From the NCBI RefSeq assembly GCF_031877795.1, contig NC_133970.1, positions 43,383,533-43,447,532 of the forward strand: a stretch of 64,000 bases of DNA, given 5' to 3'. Position numbers and translations under genes: made by a program. Each line of letters opens with the position of its first letter. Positions within the stretch are counted from its first letter, which is position 1. The notes below the pieces were generated by a model. It was not told where the DNA came from, did not search any database, and saw only the letters and a list, made by a program, of their open reading frames with translations. Shown here piece after piece: positions 43,164 to 54,815 of the stretch. The DNA comes from Strix aluco (Eukaryota; Chordata; Aves; Strigiformes; Strigidae).

Positions 43164-44099
43164 GTGCGTACCATTAATGGCACATCATGGATAAAAAGCA
43201 GGCACTCTGATCTTTTACCTGGTGACACAAATGTTAATGAATATGACCCTAAAATCAATATGTTTGAGAAAACTGAACGTATGTCATGCATTTCTACCAG
43301 CAAAACAATTTCTGCAATGAATGAAAGGATCCAAATAGATTTCACAGAACTACCGAAAGTTAGGAGATGCAAATATTTACTGGTAATAGTAGATCAATTA
43401 ACTCACTGGGTAGAAGCTTTTCCTACCACCAGAGCGACTGCCCAGTCAGTAGCTAAAATATTATTGGAACAAATTATACCATGATTTGGAATTGTAAAAG
43501 TATTTGATTTGGATCAGGGTACTCATTTTACATCAAAAATTATAAAGTTAAATACAGAAGCTTTGGGCATCACTTGGGAATATCACACTCGATGGCATCC
43601 ACAAAGTTATAGACGGGTAGAGCAAATGAATCAAACCTTGAAACAACAGTTACCTAAATTAATGATAGAAACCAAATTCTCATGGATTAAATGCTCACCC
43701 TTAGCCTTACTTCATATTAGGACTATGCCAAATTCAGAGACAGGCCTCTCACCTTTTGAGATGTTATATGGGATGCCATATTCCCAAGGTATGCCTTTAG
43801 GGCATCCATTAATAGAAGACATGAGGATTCAACAATATATTAAAACTATTGAGAAAAACCTAAAAGAATTAAGAATAAAAAGAATGTTAGCCCAGACAAC
43901 TCCTTTAGGATTTGCAGTACACAAAATACAACCTGGAGATAAAGTAATGATCAAAACTTGGAAGGAGGAAAGCTTATCTCCTAGATGGGAAGGACCATTC
44001 CTGGTATTGTTGACTACGGAGACAGCTGTAAGAACTGCTGAAAGAGGATGGACTCAGATTTCCAGGGTGAAAGGACCAGTTACAGGTGAACCCAATTAG
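43164..44099 (+). pseudogene. Integrase remnant (provirus D)
   Basis: Same content as in copy C: core IQIDFTELP...VDQLTHWVEAFPT, in-frame TGA at 43482-43484, then DLDQGTHFTS and the SH3-like C-terminal domain ending at TAG 44097-44099. One visible amino-acid difference from copy C (VEQMNQ here, VERMNQ there). The shared stop shows that both copies descend from an already defective pol. Confidence 0.85.
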
Positions 44100-44454
44100 A
44101 AGATCGAGTCAGCACCTGGAGATCTGAAGCTTCGAATATGATGGAGCTAAAATAAGACTGGACTTATTAAAACAGACCGAGTGACACCAATAGTAGTGAG
44201 ATCCTGAATCATCTACATGAACCCTGTGTGTATGTACATATGTTAAAAAGTTGTAATACCTATGATTTTTGGTTTTAGACTGTTTTGCATAAAAACATAA
44301 ATCAGTTGAACAAAGGAATTAGGAAAAAAAAAACCAAACAAAAGTAAAAGGGAGTGAGGGAAAAGCTGAGGATAAGTCCAAGTGAGGGCAAGACCGGATT
44401 GGCCTCCATTTTTGCTGTTAAGAAGACACGAACCCGACCGTTGGCAGCAACCCA

Positions 44455-44724
44455 ATGGGTCCAGGGGTAAACAGAAAAATGTGCCATACCGGACCTCACT
44501 ATGGTAGCTGGCTTTTTCTCCTCACTGTGTATGTTAGCCTCATAATGGCTAAAAAGAGTCAAAATGCTACCAACTCATATGACCCTTTTGAAAATAATGA
44601 GTTTGTTTTATTAACAAAGACTAGAAGTAAAACCTTCAATTTAAGTCACTGCTGGGTTTGTGGGGGACCTTTGGGATTATCAAGCTGGCCGTGGGTCTCT
44701 ATACCGCCTCCCCATCACAGATAG
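44455..44724 (+). pseudogene. env surface-subunit N-terminus (provirus D)
   Basis: Signal-peptide-like hydrophobic segment followed by NLSHCWVCGGP, as in copy C. The rest of the surface subunit and most of the transmembrane subunit are deleted. Confidence 0.75.
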
Positions 44725-44733
44725 CAAACGTGG

Positions 44734-44979
44734 AATGGCTGGAATGGCAATCTATGGTCCTGGTTACCTGGAACACCGTGGGTAAAACAGCTTTTATTTT
44801 ATCTGTTGTGTACATTTGCTACCCTAATGTTTATACCATGTATGATTCCATGTTTTATTAAATTGATTCATTTAGTCATTCAAGGGATAAACCCAAACAC
44901 GAATCAATTTAATAAAATGCGAGGGATTGTGAAGAATATGGTGGTGATTCGTGTTAAAAATATAGTGACTTTAATGTGA
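44734..44979 (+). pseudogene. env transmembrane-subunit C-terminus (provirus D)
   Basis: WLPGTPWVKQLL pre-anchor element, hydrophobic anchor and tail to TGA 44977-44979, phase-shifted from the upstream env piece. Matches copy C. Confidence 0.65.
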
Positions 44980-44988
44980 GGAGCAGGT

Positions 44989-45384
44989 ATGCTGCTGGTA
45001 TTTTGCCATGTACATAAGTTAAAGGTGATTTACTGTGGTTTTGTTGTTAAAATGGTTCGGAGTTCTTTTTCTGTAAACACAGACTCCTATGGACTGCTAT
45101 TGTGCAATGGAAAAGTACTGGAGGGACCCCTGTCAGAAGCCCCCAGCAACACCAGAAACCCCAGGAAAGTTCGAGAGACTCTACTGCGCATGTGCGGACT
45201 GGGGAAGAACAAGGATGTCAAGATACCACCTACTTTCTCCACTGTCTCCGTAGGATGCTACATAATCCCTTGCGTCCGAGGATTGGTCCAGCATCTCATT
45301 GAAACCGCCTTGTCAAAACAGATGCCTCTGGAACCACCCCCCCTATCTTGGCAAGATGCTGTTACTAGAGGAAGAGGGAGATGA
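44989..45384 (+). CDS. Uncharacterised 131-codon frame between env and 3' LTR (provirus D)
   Basis: Counterpart of the frame at 10569-10964. No family was recognised, and conservation between copies is uninformative because the copies are nearly identical overall. Confidence 0.25.
   Translation: MLLVFCHVHKLKVIYCGFVVKMVRSSFSVNTDSYGLLLCNGKVLEGPLSEAPSNTRNPRKVRETLLRMCGLGKNKDVKIPPTFSTVSVGCYIIPCVRGLVQHLIETALSKQMPLEPPPLSWQDAVTRGRGR
45089..45253 (+). CDS. Small cysteine-rich frame, 54 codons (provirus D)
   Basis: Counterpart of 10669-10833, starting MDCYCAMEKYW with paired cysteines. It lies in a region that is not env and not LTR. Function unknown. Confidence 0.2.
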   Translation: MDCYCAMEKYWRDPCQKPPATPETPGKFERLYCACADWGRTRMSRYHLLSPLSP

Positions 45385-45517
45385 AGATGCAAGAGATGAC
45401 TTGTCATCAGAGAAAAGATGTAAATTTCATGTTGTCAACACTGGAAAAATGTTCATAGAACAATACTCTGAGAATATGCGAAAAGCAACAAGAGTATAAA
45501 TAAAAACAGGGGGGAAT

Positions 45518-46076
45518 TGTAAGGGAAAGAATGTTGTTTTCGCATAATAAGCCTGATGGGAAGGGCAGGAGCGATTCACCAAAGCAATCAACAAGAGCAA
45601 TTCACAACCATTGAAATCCCTGGCCTAGGGCTAGAAGGCAAGTGGTCTTTTTGTCAACTGTGATGACCCAGTACTTGGAACTGGCTTTAGATGGATGCAG
45701 ATACGGAAAGACTTGGGGAACCTGAATTTCGAACTTTTCCATCTTAGTACGCTTGCGTGATGAGCTCATGCATATTAACTTCTCCTCCCTGGAGAAAGCC
45801 AAGGTTCATTTCCATGAACATGCGACGTATGAACACATACATGAAGGGGCGTATCGGTAGGCGGTTCGGGAAGTCTGTACACCCTGTAGTACTCAGCCAA
45901 TGAGGAATCAGGGGAGGGAACTGGCGGTTGGGAGAAAGGGATATAAACCATTGCATGATGGCTGTTAGGCGCGTCCACTTGATGGGGGCGCCCGGTCTTG
46001 CAAGAGCGTAATAAAGAGTGCTTCACACCGCATCCTGTCTGAGCTATGGATAATTGGCAACTGAGTGTTTCTCACA
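45518..46076 (+). mobile_element. 3' LTR of provirus D
   Basis: Preceded by polypurine tract AAAAACAGGGGGGAAT (45502-45517). 559 bp, ending CTCACA, then the TCGC duplication. Confidence 0.9.
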
Positions 46077-46859
46077 TCGCTTTTCTTTCTTTCAGTATTT
46101 CTGAATTATTTTGTAATAATAAATTGCTGTTAGTTATTAATAAACCTAGTTTTTTTACTAAATCATTACTGTGTCAAAACTTTCATCCGTGACAGTCAGG
46201 TGCTGAGATAGGAACAGCCCCTTAGGCAAAGGCTCAGCACCACATTTCCCTAATAAGCACTATAACAGACAGGAGCCCTGATGGGAGACCAGGCAGCAAA
46301 TGTACCCAGCCCACATGTGGTGGCATGGACTCTGTTAACAGGAGAGAAGAAGACACAAGGCTGCCTCCCATTGCCTAGCGAAGGTGCACCTTTATATCCT
46401 CAACAGAAGCACCAAATATGCAGGAGATGGGGGCAGCAGGATAACTCCGTTAGCACAAAAACCTGCTGAAACACAGTGCATCTGCACTTAAGGAGGAATA
46501 TGGACTCCACTCCAAAGCAGCCACATCCTAGAAGCCCCTTTCCATGATAAAATAGGGATGGATCAGAAGTATATGGTTTTTCATGGACAGCTCCAGAAAA
46601 ATAGTGCAGACTGGTAAAAGACTCTACAGGCAATCTTGTACCTTCATATAATGAGGGTGACATGTGGGAAGCGGAATCTTATAAACTGTAGAGTTTGGGA
46701 CTGGGAAAAGTGAATTCCATTGTGTTTTACAGGTATTCAATCATAATGGCAACAATCTCCCAGACTAGTGACTGTGAAAAGACATGAAGGAGGGATAGCT
46801 GCTACCTATACAGCTATATGGGACCCGAACAAAGCAGGACCTTGAGCCAAGCCCCATAA

Positions 46860-48850
46860 GCCTGTGAAACCAATGGTAAGTGCACCCTTCTTGCACTCCT
46901 CTGTCATTAAATCTGGAGCAGGTACCAAAATACCCACTATGAACCACACCTACTAGAAGGGGGTAGCTTGGATATATGTGTCCATTGGATCTACTACTTC
47001 GCTCTGTTGCAGGAGAGGCTGGTCTGCCTACACCATACGAATACTGCCCTACTGAGCAAGGTCCAGGTCAAGGCAATGGGTGGGCTACGTTCCTTAAAAG
47101 CAAGAAGAGGTAGATACCTTGCTAGACTCAATCAAGCAAGATGATCCACATGGAGCTGGCACAGCTCCCATTGCTGAAGTACCACCTCGGCCCTGGCACA
47201 GATACAGATGGAGAGGAGTTCGGCAGGAGGCACTTGTTCCTGTTGCGGGTGGTTTCTAGGTTTCTTATGCAGAAGCTAGGTTTCTTAGCTTATAACCCAA
47301 TAGGGGAAGGATATGGCCCTGAGGAGATGGCTCTAGCTGTGTCATTCCCCACTCTCACTTTCCAATTACCCCCTCATACTACTGTGACTACCCCAGCCCA
47401 CACCTCCGTCACATATTTCTGGCCCAGTACTTGTTGCAACAGTATGACACAATGAGACATTGGCTGTGGAGAGTGAAATACAACCATCAGGGAAGTATAC
47501 TAGGGTTTAATGAAATCCATGCAAGGGTCAGCCATTAGGAAAGAGCTGGAAGATTGTTACAGAGAAACCCAACCTATACATGGAGACTCCTGTCTTCAAC
47601 CTTCAGCCTCATATTTATCCCAAATCTGGTATGCTGCCTTTGCAGTGAGGGAAGTAAGTCTCCCCCCACCTAAGAAGGGAGAAACAAAACTGTGGATTAC
47701 CTGAAGAGATAACAAACCAACTAGGCACACTGTTTTTAAACTGCTTGCAATTCAGGTGCAAAAATGTCACCTACCCCTGCAACAGTGCTATATGCAGGAG
47801 TCTACTTTGGTTAAATATTAATCAGTTATAGGGTCCAAGCAGTGTCCTGCCCAATCCAATCCAAGTATGCCCTAGAGGGTAGATAAAGAGAGGGAAAGGC
47901 CCTTGTTGTGGACTGTGTCTCTACTCAGAGCCCATGTTGACATATATCCTGGTTCATGCATGATGACTCCCCCAACTGCACCAAGGGAGCTAATGTTGCT
48001 GAGAGCCTTCTGCACTGTGAGGGGCCTATGATACTTAAGGTGGAGGAAACACACCATATACAAGCCCTATGCAACGCTGCTAATGCAGGCATGGGGTGTC
48101 AACATGGCAGAAGGTGGAAGCAATAGGGGAAAAAGTAGATCAATTAATCAAGCCAACGGGGTATCCAACTAGAGGAGGCCTATCTACACACATGGATTTG
48201 CTGCAACCAGAAGATGGGATAATTGGCAGCATGTCTGATCCCACTAATCTCACTGGGGCTCTAACACAAACCATGCAAGAATTGCTCCAAGCTGTAACCT
48301 GGGATGAAGCATACATGGCTGATACATCTAACAGAGCCAAGGATCCCTACTCAGCTCATCCCCTATTGCAACATCAGGCCACTTGGGCTATTTGCTGGGA
48401 GGGATGTCAGCACTATGAGTAAGATGAATGCCAGTTTTCTGTCTCCAGGGTGGATGTCCCCTTCAGCCCAGGAGACTGGAAAATATCCCAAACAGATATC
48501 CAAATCTGTCCAGAGGACTCCTGCAGTGACCCTCAGTATTTGGAGATTACATCACTTGAGGAGACACAAGGCACATGGGTGATATTAGGGAACTGGTAGG
48601 TGAGCACAGAGCCCCCCTCAAGGAAATGTGCTGGACCTATCGACCCTGGTCAGTGTCTGCTCACCTACAACCACACATGCTGTTATGGGACTATGTGTGT
48701 ACATGACGTTAATCACAATGGCAGCTGCATTACTGGGCTACCCAGTGAGTCCTCTCAAGTTGCTGTAAGCAACAACACCCTCTACCTGTAGAGCACTTGT
48801 TTGGTCTCTGTGCTGCAGTAAGCGCTGCTGGGGGTGAAGAGGGTGCTGAG
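46860..48850 (+). pseudogene. Degenerate viral-glycoprotein-like remnant
   Basis: Several interrupted plus-strand frames look like pieces of one Cys-rich, glycosylated protein. Examples are CYRETQPIHGDSCLQPSAS (about 47551-47610), a DGIIGSMSDPTNLTGALTQT segment (about 48214-48273), CQFSV...CPEDSCSDPQY (about 48430-48540) and YNHTCCYGTMCVHDV plus sequons (about 48666-48730). Many stops and shifts separate them. The style suggests an old retroviral env or similar ectodomain, but I cannot name the family, and no LTR of its own was identified. The solo LTR at 38737-46194 appears to have inserted to its left. Confidence 0.3.
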
Positions 48851-49320
48851 CTGAGCTGTGTGGCTAGGGAACACCACCGTACTCATAGGGGCTGCCTTAG
48901 CATCAAGTGCTGGTTTGCAACCTGAATAAGGCCACTTGATTGAGCCATGATCTGCTTTACTTAGTTACCCCTCTGTCTCAAACACTGTTTAAAGAACATT
49001 TATAGTCTCAGAATGAAGGTCAACAGCCTGGCAGCTTCACTTCTCTAATACTTCATGGACTGTGCTGACTTGACTGTGCAGCAGACAGCTTTCTGTGGGG
49101 ATTTCACATCCCTGGGAAAAGCACATACTATTATCCCTTCTTATAAAATATACAGTTTGGATGTGTGTATATGTGTATTGTATTTACACGTACACACATA
49201 CAGAGTGCCAGTGGAAAATGCTCAGATACTATGGCAATAAAGGCAGTAAAGATCTTCTCTGAGCAGTAGTCCCTGGATTCAGGGTGTGAAGGAATTAGAA
49301 TTTAAAAATCTGATGCCACA

Positions 49321-49408
49321 TAGGATAGGATAGGATAGGATAGGATAGGATAGGATAGGATAGGATAGGATAGGATAGGATAGGATAGGATAGGATAGGA
49401 TAGGATAG
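49321..49408 (+). repeat. TAGGA pentanucleotide microsatellite
   Basis: About 17.6 perfect tandem copies of TAGGA. No other function is seen. A minus-strand frame across it is an artefact of the repeat. Confidence 0.98.
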
Positions 49409-52400
49409 CCCACAACAGCACATGCTCAATATAGGTTAGTGAAGGTTGTCTCACACATACATGAGTGTGATGCACCTCAAAGCAGGCATTCCCCAAGAGA
49501 AAGGACCATACATCCTGGAAATGTAAAATCCTCCCCCAGGGGGCACAGGGCCTCTGTGTATCTTGCTCACAACATGGCAAAAAGGCTCACAGACCCCATT
49601 GGTCTTCCATGTCCAACTGAACCAGAGCTCTTGATCTGCCAGGAGTTTTTCACAGGATCAGAAAATGAATAAAAAAGCAAAGAAGGAAAGAACAAAACAT
49701 CACAAGACTGGTGAACACAGAAATCCAGAAGAGTGACCAGGCTGGGCACAGAGTTGGTCAACACCAAACATCCAAAACTCCATAGTCAAACAAAAATAAA
49801 GAAATGAGACTCATTTAAAAGACATTAAAAAAAAAAAAAAAAGAACATTTGCATCATCTGTTTGCTGTTTGTTTGCTTTCTGAACCTTTAGGGCACACTC
49901 AGATCATAGTTTTGACCCAGCCTCTCGAGTTAGGAATGTCCCTCTTGAATGAAAACTAAAATTCTCACCTCACTGCTGTTCTCTGGAACCTGGGGCTTTG
50001 ACCTGCCTGTTCCTGAACACAGTCCCTGTCCTGTGGGCACTGCAAGAGCTGGCAGCGTGTACAGGTGCAGGCTCCTGCAGCCAAACTCCTGTGGTGCTCC
50101 CCACCAACCTCTGCAGAAAGCCACCCCAGAATTCTGCTTTGGGCATGCAGGGAAACATTCCTTCCTCTGGGCATCTTCCCCACTGCAACCCTCCCCAAGC
50201 CTGCCTTTGCATTTCTAATTAATTAATTAGAGACACCGTGTGCCAGCAGGATCGGGATCTGATGCCTGCACATTTTAGAAGAATAAATTATACAGTGTTC
50301 AGACAGACTTCTACATAAAATAGGTCTAAACAAATATCCAAACCAAACTTGTCACATTTTCAAGAAAACAGTTTCCATTAAGGAAAAATGACAATTTATT
50401 TCTGTCTGTTCAAATCTGACCACAATTACATTTTGTAAAACTTTGATTTCACTAGCAACAGATTTATTTTAAAGTCAAATATTCTCCCACAATAGCAGTA
50501 ACCCAGCATGGTAGAGCAAGAAACCATCAGTTTGTACCTGACCACAAATTGATTTCAGTGGGAACAGATGGATCTCCAGCTTTTGCGAAAAAAATCCAGT
50601 TACTCATTTTAGTGCCTGGTTATGGATGTAAAAGGCTAACTATAGTCTCTTCTGACCATGCTGTCTATTATGGTTTACAAGAAAAGATTAAATTCTATTA
50701 ATTGCAAAATAATAATGTATATAAGCGGGTTATCCTTTTTTTAAAAAAAATCTCATAAAACTTGACATTTTAAGTTATTGGAAACTGTACTTTAAGGAAT
50801 AGTTTTATATAGTGATCTTGGGAAAATGTAATTACATCACTGCAGTGTCATTTGGCACTTTGCATATCCTGAGTTAAAGTGATATAATAAAAGTCACGGA
50901 AGGTATACTAAAAATGATAAAATTAAATTTTTATTTTACATTGTAGCTTTTATGCATGCATTTTTGGGATTGCATAGCTACTACATCAAAAGGTCAGGCC
51001 AAACATTTAATAAAATTACCAGGATATTTCACTTAAGCACAGCGGTCTTTCAATTAGAGAAGTTCGAACAGCAGCATTCAGACTCTTGTTTAAAGTATGA
51101 TTTCAAAGTTCAAGGAGGTTAATCCAGCTCATTATAATGATAAGCATTATTTAGAAAATTCAGATCCAGATCTGAGTTAGGATGAAATAGCCCTTTTTCA
51201 AAACAGTTCTGGCACTTTAATCTGGGACCTTCTTAACTAAAATATTTTAATTTCCTTTCTTTCCTGGTTGTTTTTTTAGTTTCCTCCAAAGTTATACTCA
51301 CAAAGATGTTTCTTCTTAGATCATTTGCTAGTGAGAAATACACGATTAATGTGCCTCTAACTGTGATTGCAATGAATCATCCTCATTTTTTGCTGCTTAT
51401 GCAGATGACTGTGATATATCATTTATTCATTAATTATTTTTGTATTTAGCTTGCTTTGCAGTAATGTTTTCAGGTACTTATTATAGTGGACAAGGCCTAT
51501 CCACAGAATCTCCCCATCTCACACTGCAAAGGTGTACTTTAAGAGACCCTCAGAGTAACCTGTTTCTGGAAGTATGACCTTAGTGAGGTTAAAATTACCA
51601 ATGTGATGATCAGTCTGCTTTGTAAAGTAAAAAGGTGTGAACTGTGGTGGGGATAAAGCATTTATTTTATTAAAAATTAAATACTTTTAATGAAAAACAA
51701 AGCCTATCATGCAGGCATCAAAGCAAAGGCAGGTGTTAAAACTAGTTATACTGAAAAGTTTTCAGGATTTAAACAATTAAAATATCACCTCTCTGAGGCA
51801 TGACTTTGCTTTCATGACTTGCATGAAAATCTGTGAGGCTAAGAGTGAAATGGAAACCAGTCGGTTGTGTCCATTAGTAAATAGAGCATCAAACATACCA
51901 GGGTCAGCTCATCTTTAAATTTTTAATACAGTTCTGGTTCTCTACCTCACTCCCTGCCTCGCCAGCTCCCAGAAAACACTGCATCCTCCCCTCCAACTCT
52001 ACAAGCCTTTAGAAATGGAGCTTCTCACCGGTGTCACTTATCTCTCATCAAGGTAAAGTGCTCAGTAACCTGGAGGATGACTCTGGGGCCACTCACACCA
52101 GTCAGGTACAATAAGGCAGCACTGGAAAAAGGCAGAGGGTTAACATACCTGGTGTGCTTGTTCCTAACGGAGCGGCCAAGTTTTGTGTTTGTAGCTCACT
52201 AGCTAACCCTGCTGCTTCCCATGTGTTGGTCATAATGGAAAATCTGCAGAGTACTTCGGAGTACTTCGTATTTTCACACTGCCATGCTTGGCAGTGCGTC
52301 CCCTTGCATCCTTTGCCTGCTTTCTCACAGGTATGAAATACTGGTTCCTACCAGGAGAAGAAGGGGGAGAAACAACAGGACCATCATAATTTCTGCCAGT

Positions 52401-54734
52401 TGGGGGAAATGACCTGGTAACAGAGGGAAAAAGCAAGGTCAGGTGAATTGAGTGAAGTAAAGCAAGCTGCCTTGCAAGCTGACCTGTCCACATGAGTTTC
52501 TTGTTCTTTGTCAGGTCCAGGCAGGAGTTGTTCACAAGATCCTGCCCCACTTTGGGCTAGCACCCAGGACTGGATCCCTCCTCTGGCTCCTGGGCAAAGG
52601 GGTACCTCATCTGGCAGTCAAGCAGCAAAGGAGCAGCAAGAGGATGTGGTCTCACCTCTGATTCAAAGCTTTGAAAAACCAGCTCTGAAACATGGAGGAG
52701 CAGACAGCTTTTCAGCAGTCACTCTTGAGGTGTTGTGACAGCTCCTGCAGTAGCTGCCAGGAGCCCGTCTGCACTAGGGCCTTGTTGTACGGGGCTGTGT
52801 GGGTACTTGAGCACCCACAAGGCAGTCTCTGCATCTGAAGAAGTCATGGCATAAACAGTATAAAAGGGGGAAAAAGAAAAAGTGGCAGTGCCCTGCCTGA
52901 AGCCACTGACTGAGCAGGAGCCAAACCTGGGTGAAACACATACTTGCCTTGTTGCCCACCATGTCTCCTCACTAAGGCCTTGTACCCCTCCAAAACCATA
53001 CCATGCTGAATAAATCTCCAGCTTCCCAGTAAAACCTGGGTTTATGCTTAATATTTGGTTCTGTCCCATCCCTGCAAGAGCCTCAAATGAATATGTATGA
53101 CTGGGACCTGCAAGAAGGCATGCAGCCAGCTAACAAGCACGGCACTGAGACTTTAACAGAGGAAATACTGTTGATAATAAAAAGAAATTATCTTTAATGT
53201 TCCTAGTGCAGAAGTGATCCAGTCCAGTCCTCACACAACATCAGTAAACCCCCACATCAGTCACCCAGCCCCACTTTAGTGCCAGCTCACTGAACAGGAA
53301 CAACATAACAGAAGTGTCACTGCAACAACAGCTCAACCCTACTTCAATCAAGCAACTGTTCCCAGGCTGCCTGTGCTCTTACACTGCATCTCTCGTTGGG
53401 TTTTAGGAGTGTCCCCAAGAAACAAACACAGGCAGCAAAGCAGCAGGAAGTGATCCTATCCCAGTCTCTTCCCTGGGGCAGTAAAGCAGAACTGTCTGGG
53501 CAAAACCATGGCTGATGCTCCTACTGTGACAATCTCTGCTGCTATCAGATTTTGATCTCACCTATAAATACCACATGTTCTTCTACTGTCACCTTTTACT
53601 ATCTGCATTTAAACCTGTTTACAATAGGAAGAATATGAAAAGTTTTAATATTGCAGTTCAGAAAATGTTCTTATAATAATCAGTCCCTCGCTCTAGGACA
53701 GGTGCTACGTGCTCCACTGCAGAAGGTCTCACGCTGGGATGCGTGGACCACAACCTGTCAGATGGCGTCAGCAGCTGCTCAGAGGCAGCTGGCCTCCAAA
53801 CGGCTCTGCCCCCTTCCCAGCCGATATGCTGGATCCATACCTCCCTGTCAGAAATTTCCTGAGTAATTGATGGTTTGACAATCTTACATGCTTGGGATAA
53901 GAGCAGAGGTAGTCCAGATATTTGTATGTAGCTTGTTAGTTAAAGTGGATATGACCAGCTTGCCTCTAAAAAAATGGCCACCTGAGAAGTTTTGGCATAC
54001 CTGCTGTAACACTGCCTGGCCCAGACACAGGAAAACAAGTATTTTGATTTCAGCATTTGCTTCTTTTGAAGCCTATTCATGTTCAATAATCATTAAAGCA
54101 TTTGTACAAGTCCCACTGACTTCAAAGAAATGTACCTGCAGGTTTCAGTTTAAGTGCTGTACCAATACATACAGACTAAGGCAAAAGCCTAAATATCTTC
54201 TAGTGTCATACAATGTGGCTTTATTCCTTAAAAAGAATGCTGATATTTGAAATGTCGTATATAATTCATTTTCTGTCCTTGATCTTAAAAACAGACATAC
54301 CCTAATGCATATTTTGTGTCTTAATGCTTTGTTTGTACCTTTCTCAAATAAATCTTTTTGATTCTGTTTTCTTTCTTCCCTTTGTAATCAGGACTGGATT
54401 TCCAAGAATCATTGAAATCTTTCCTTTGGCTCCCCTTACCAAATATTATTTGATCAGAAACTACAGCTGTTTTTGTCAAAAATTACAATTGTGCAGTGTC
54501 AACCATTCTACCAGCACTAATGTGGCAGTGGCCTATTTAGATGTCTGATGATCCTGAACATGGTTGGGTTGCAATGTTTAGTATTCCTCATTTATTACTT
54601 GTCATTAACTTATTACCTCAGAAGTATGAGACTCCTCAACAAGTGTAGTTATATGGGGTTTTGCCTATGTACTATAAGTTTTAATTTGCAGTTGCTTGGT
54701 AGTGTGCGTGGGAAATGAGGACTGGATATTTGCA
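49409..54734. other. No recognised gene
   Basis: AT-rich host DNA with only short frames. Some stretches, such as 50280-51900, look like ordinary noncoding sequence. Confidence 0.45.
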
Positions 54735-54815
54735 CTAGATGATGCCTGATCATCTGCAGGGGGATGTGACTCGATGACCCCAATGGCTTCTCTCAACCTC
54801 TGTAACTTTAAATAT
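54735..54815 (+). mobile_element. Possible diverged CR1 3' tail
   Basis: GTGACTCGATGACCCCAATGG followed by CTCTCAACCTCTGTAAC resembles the end of CR1 (GACTxGATGATC...GGTCCxTTCCAACC). Short and diverged. Confidence 0.3.

Larger units (their letters stand above)
39548..46076 (+). mobile_element. Provirus D: full-length, rearranged gammaretrovirus-like ERV
   Basis: Bounded by a 4-bp duplication TCGC (39544-39547 and 46077-46080), TGTAAGGG...CTCACA LTRs and a tRNA-Pro-type primer site, all usual for gammaretroviruses. Recognisable parts in order: matrix, nucleocapsid end, protease, RT palm and thumb, a GC-rich polyadenylated insert, a capsid C-terminal piece, RT connection, integrase, deleted env, small frames, polypurine tract. 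The order is scrambled relative to a normal gag-pro-pol-env genome. The LTRs differ at about a dozen bases plus an 11-base indel, so D is clearly older than B. Confidence 0.9.
38737..46194 (+). mobile_element. Solo LTR split by provirus D
   Basis: The LTR begins TGTGGTGG at 38737 and ends CCGTGACA at 46194, with a perfect 5-bp duplication GTCAG (38732-38736 and 46195-46199). Provirus D occupies 39548-46076, so the LTR itself is about 925 bp. It contains a C-run (about 38764-38781), a TATA-like CCCTATAAATGG (about 39068), a GT repeat (about 39351) and TTATTAATAAA near the end. The right two-thirds match the truncated LTR at 6210-6790. Confidence 0.85.

Noticed and set aside
38737..46194. Treating the outer LTR as 5' and 3' LTRs of one provirus
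   Set aside because: The two parts are complementary halves of one LTR, separated exactly at the TCGC duplication of provirus D, not repeated copies.
49321..49408. Possible CRISPR-like array
   Set aside because: It is a perfect 5-bp tandem repeat without spacers, i.e. a microsatellite.
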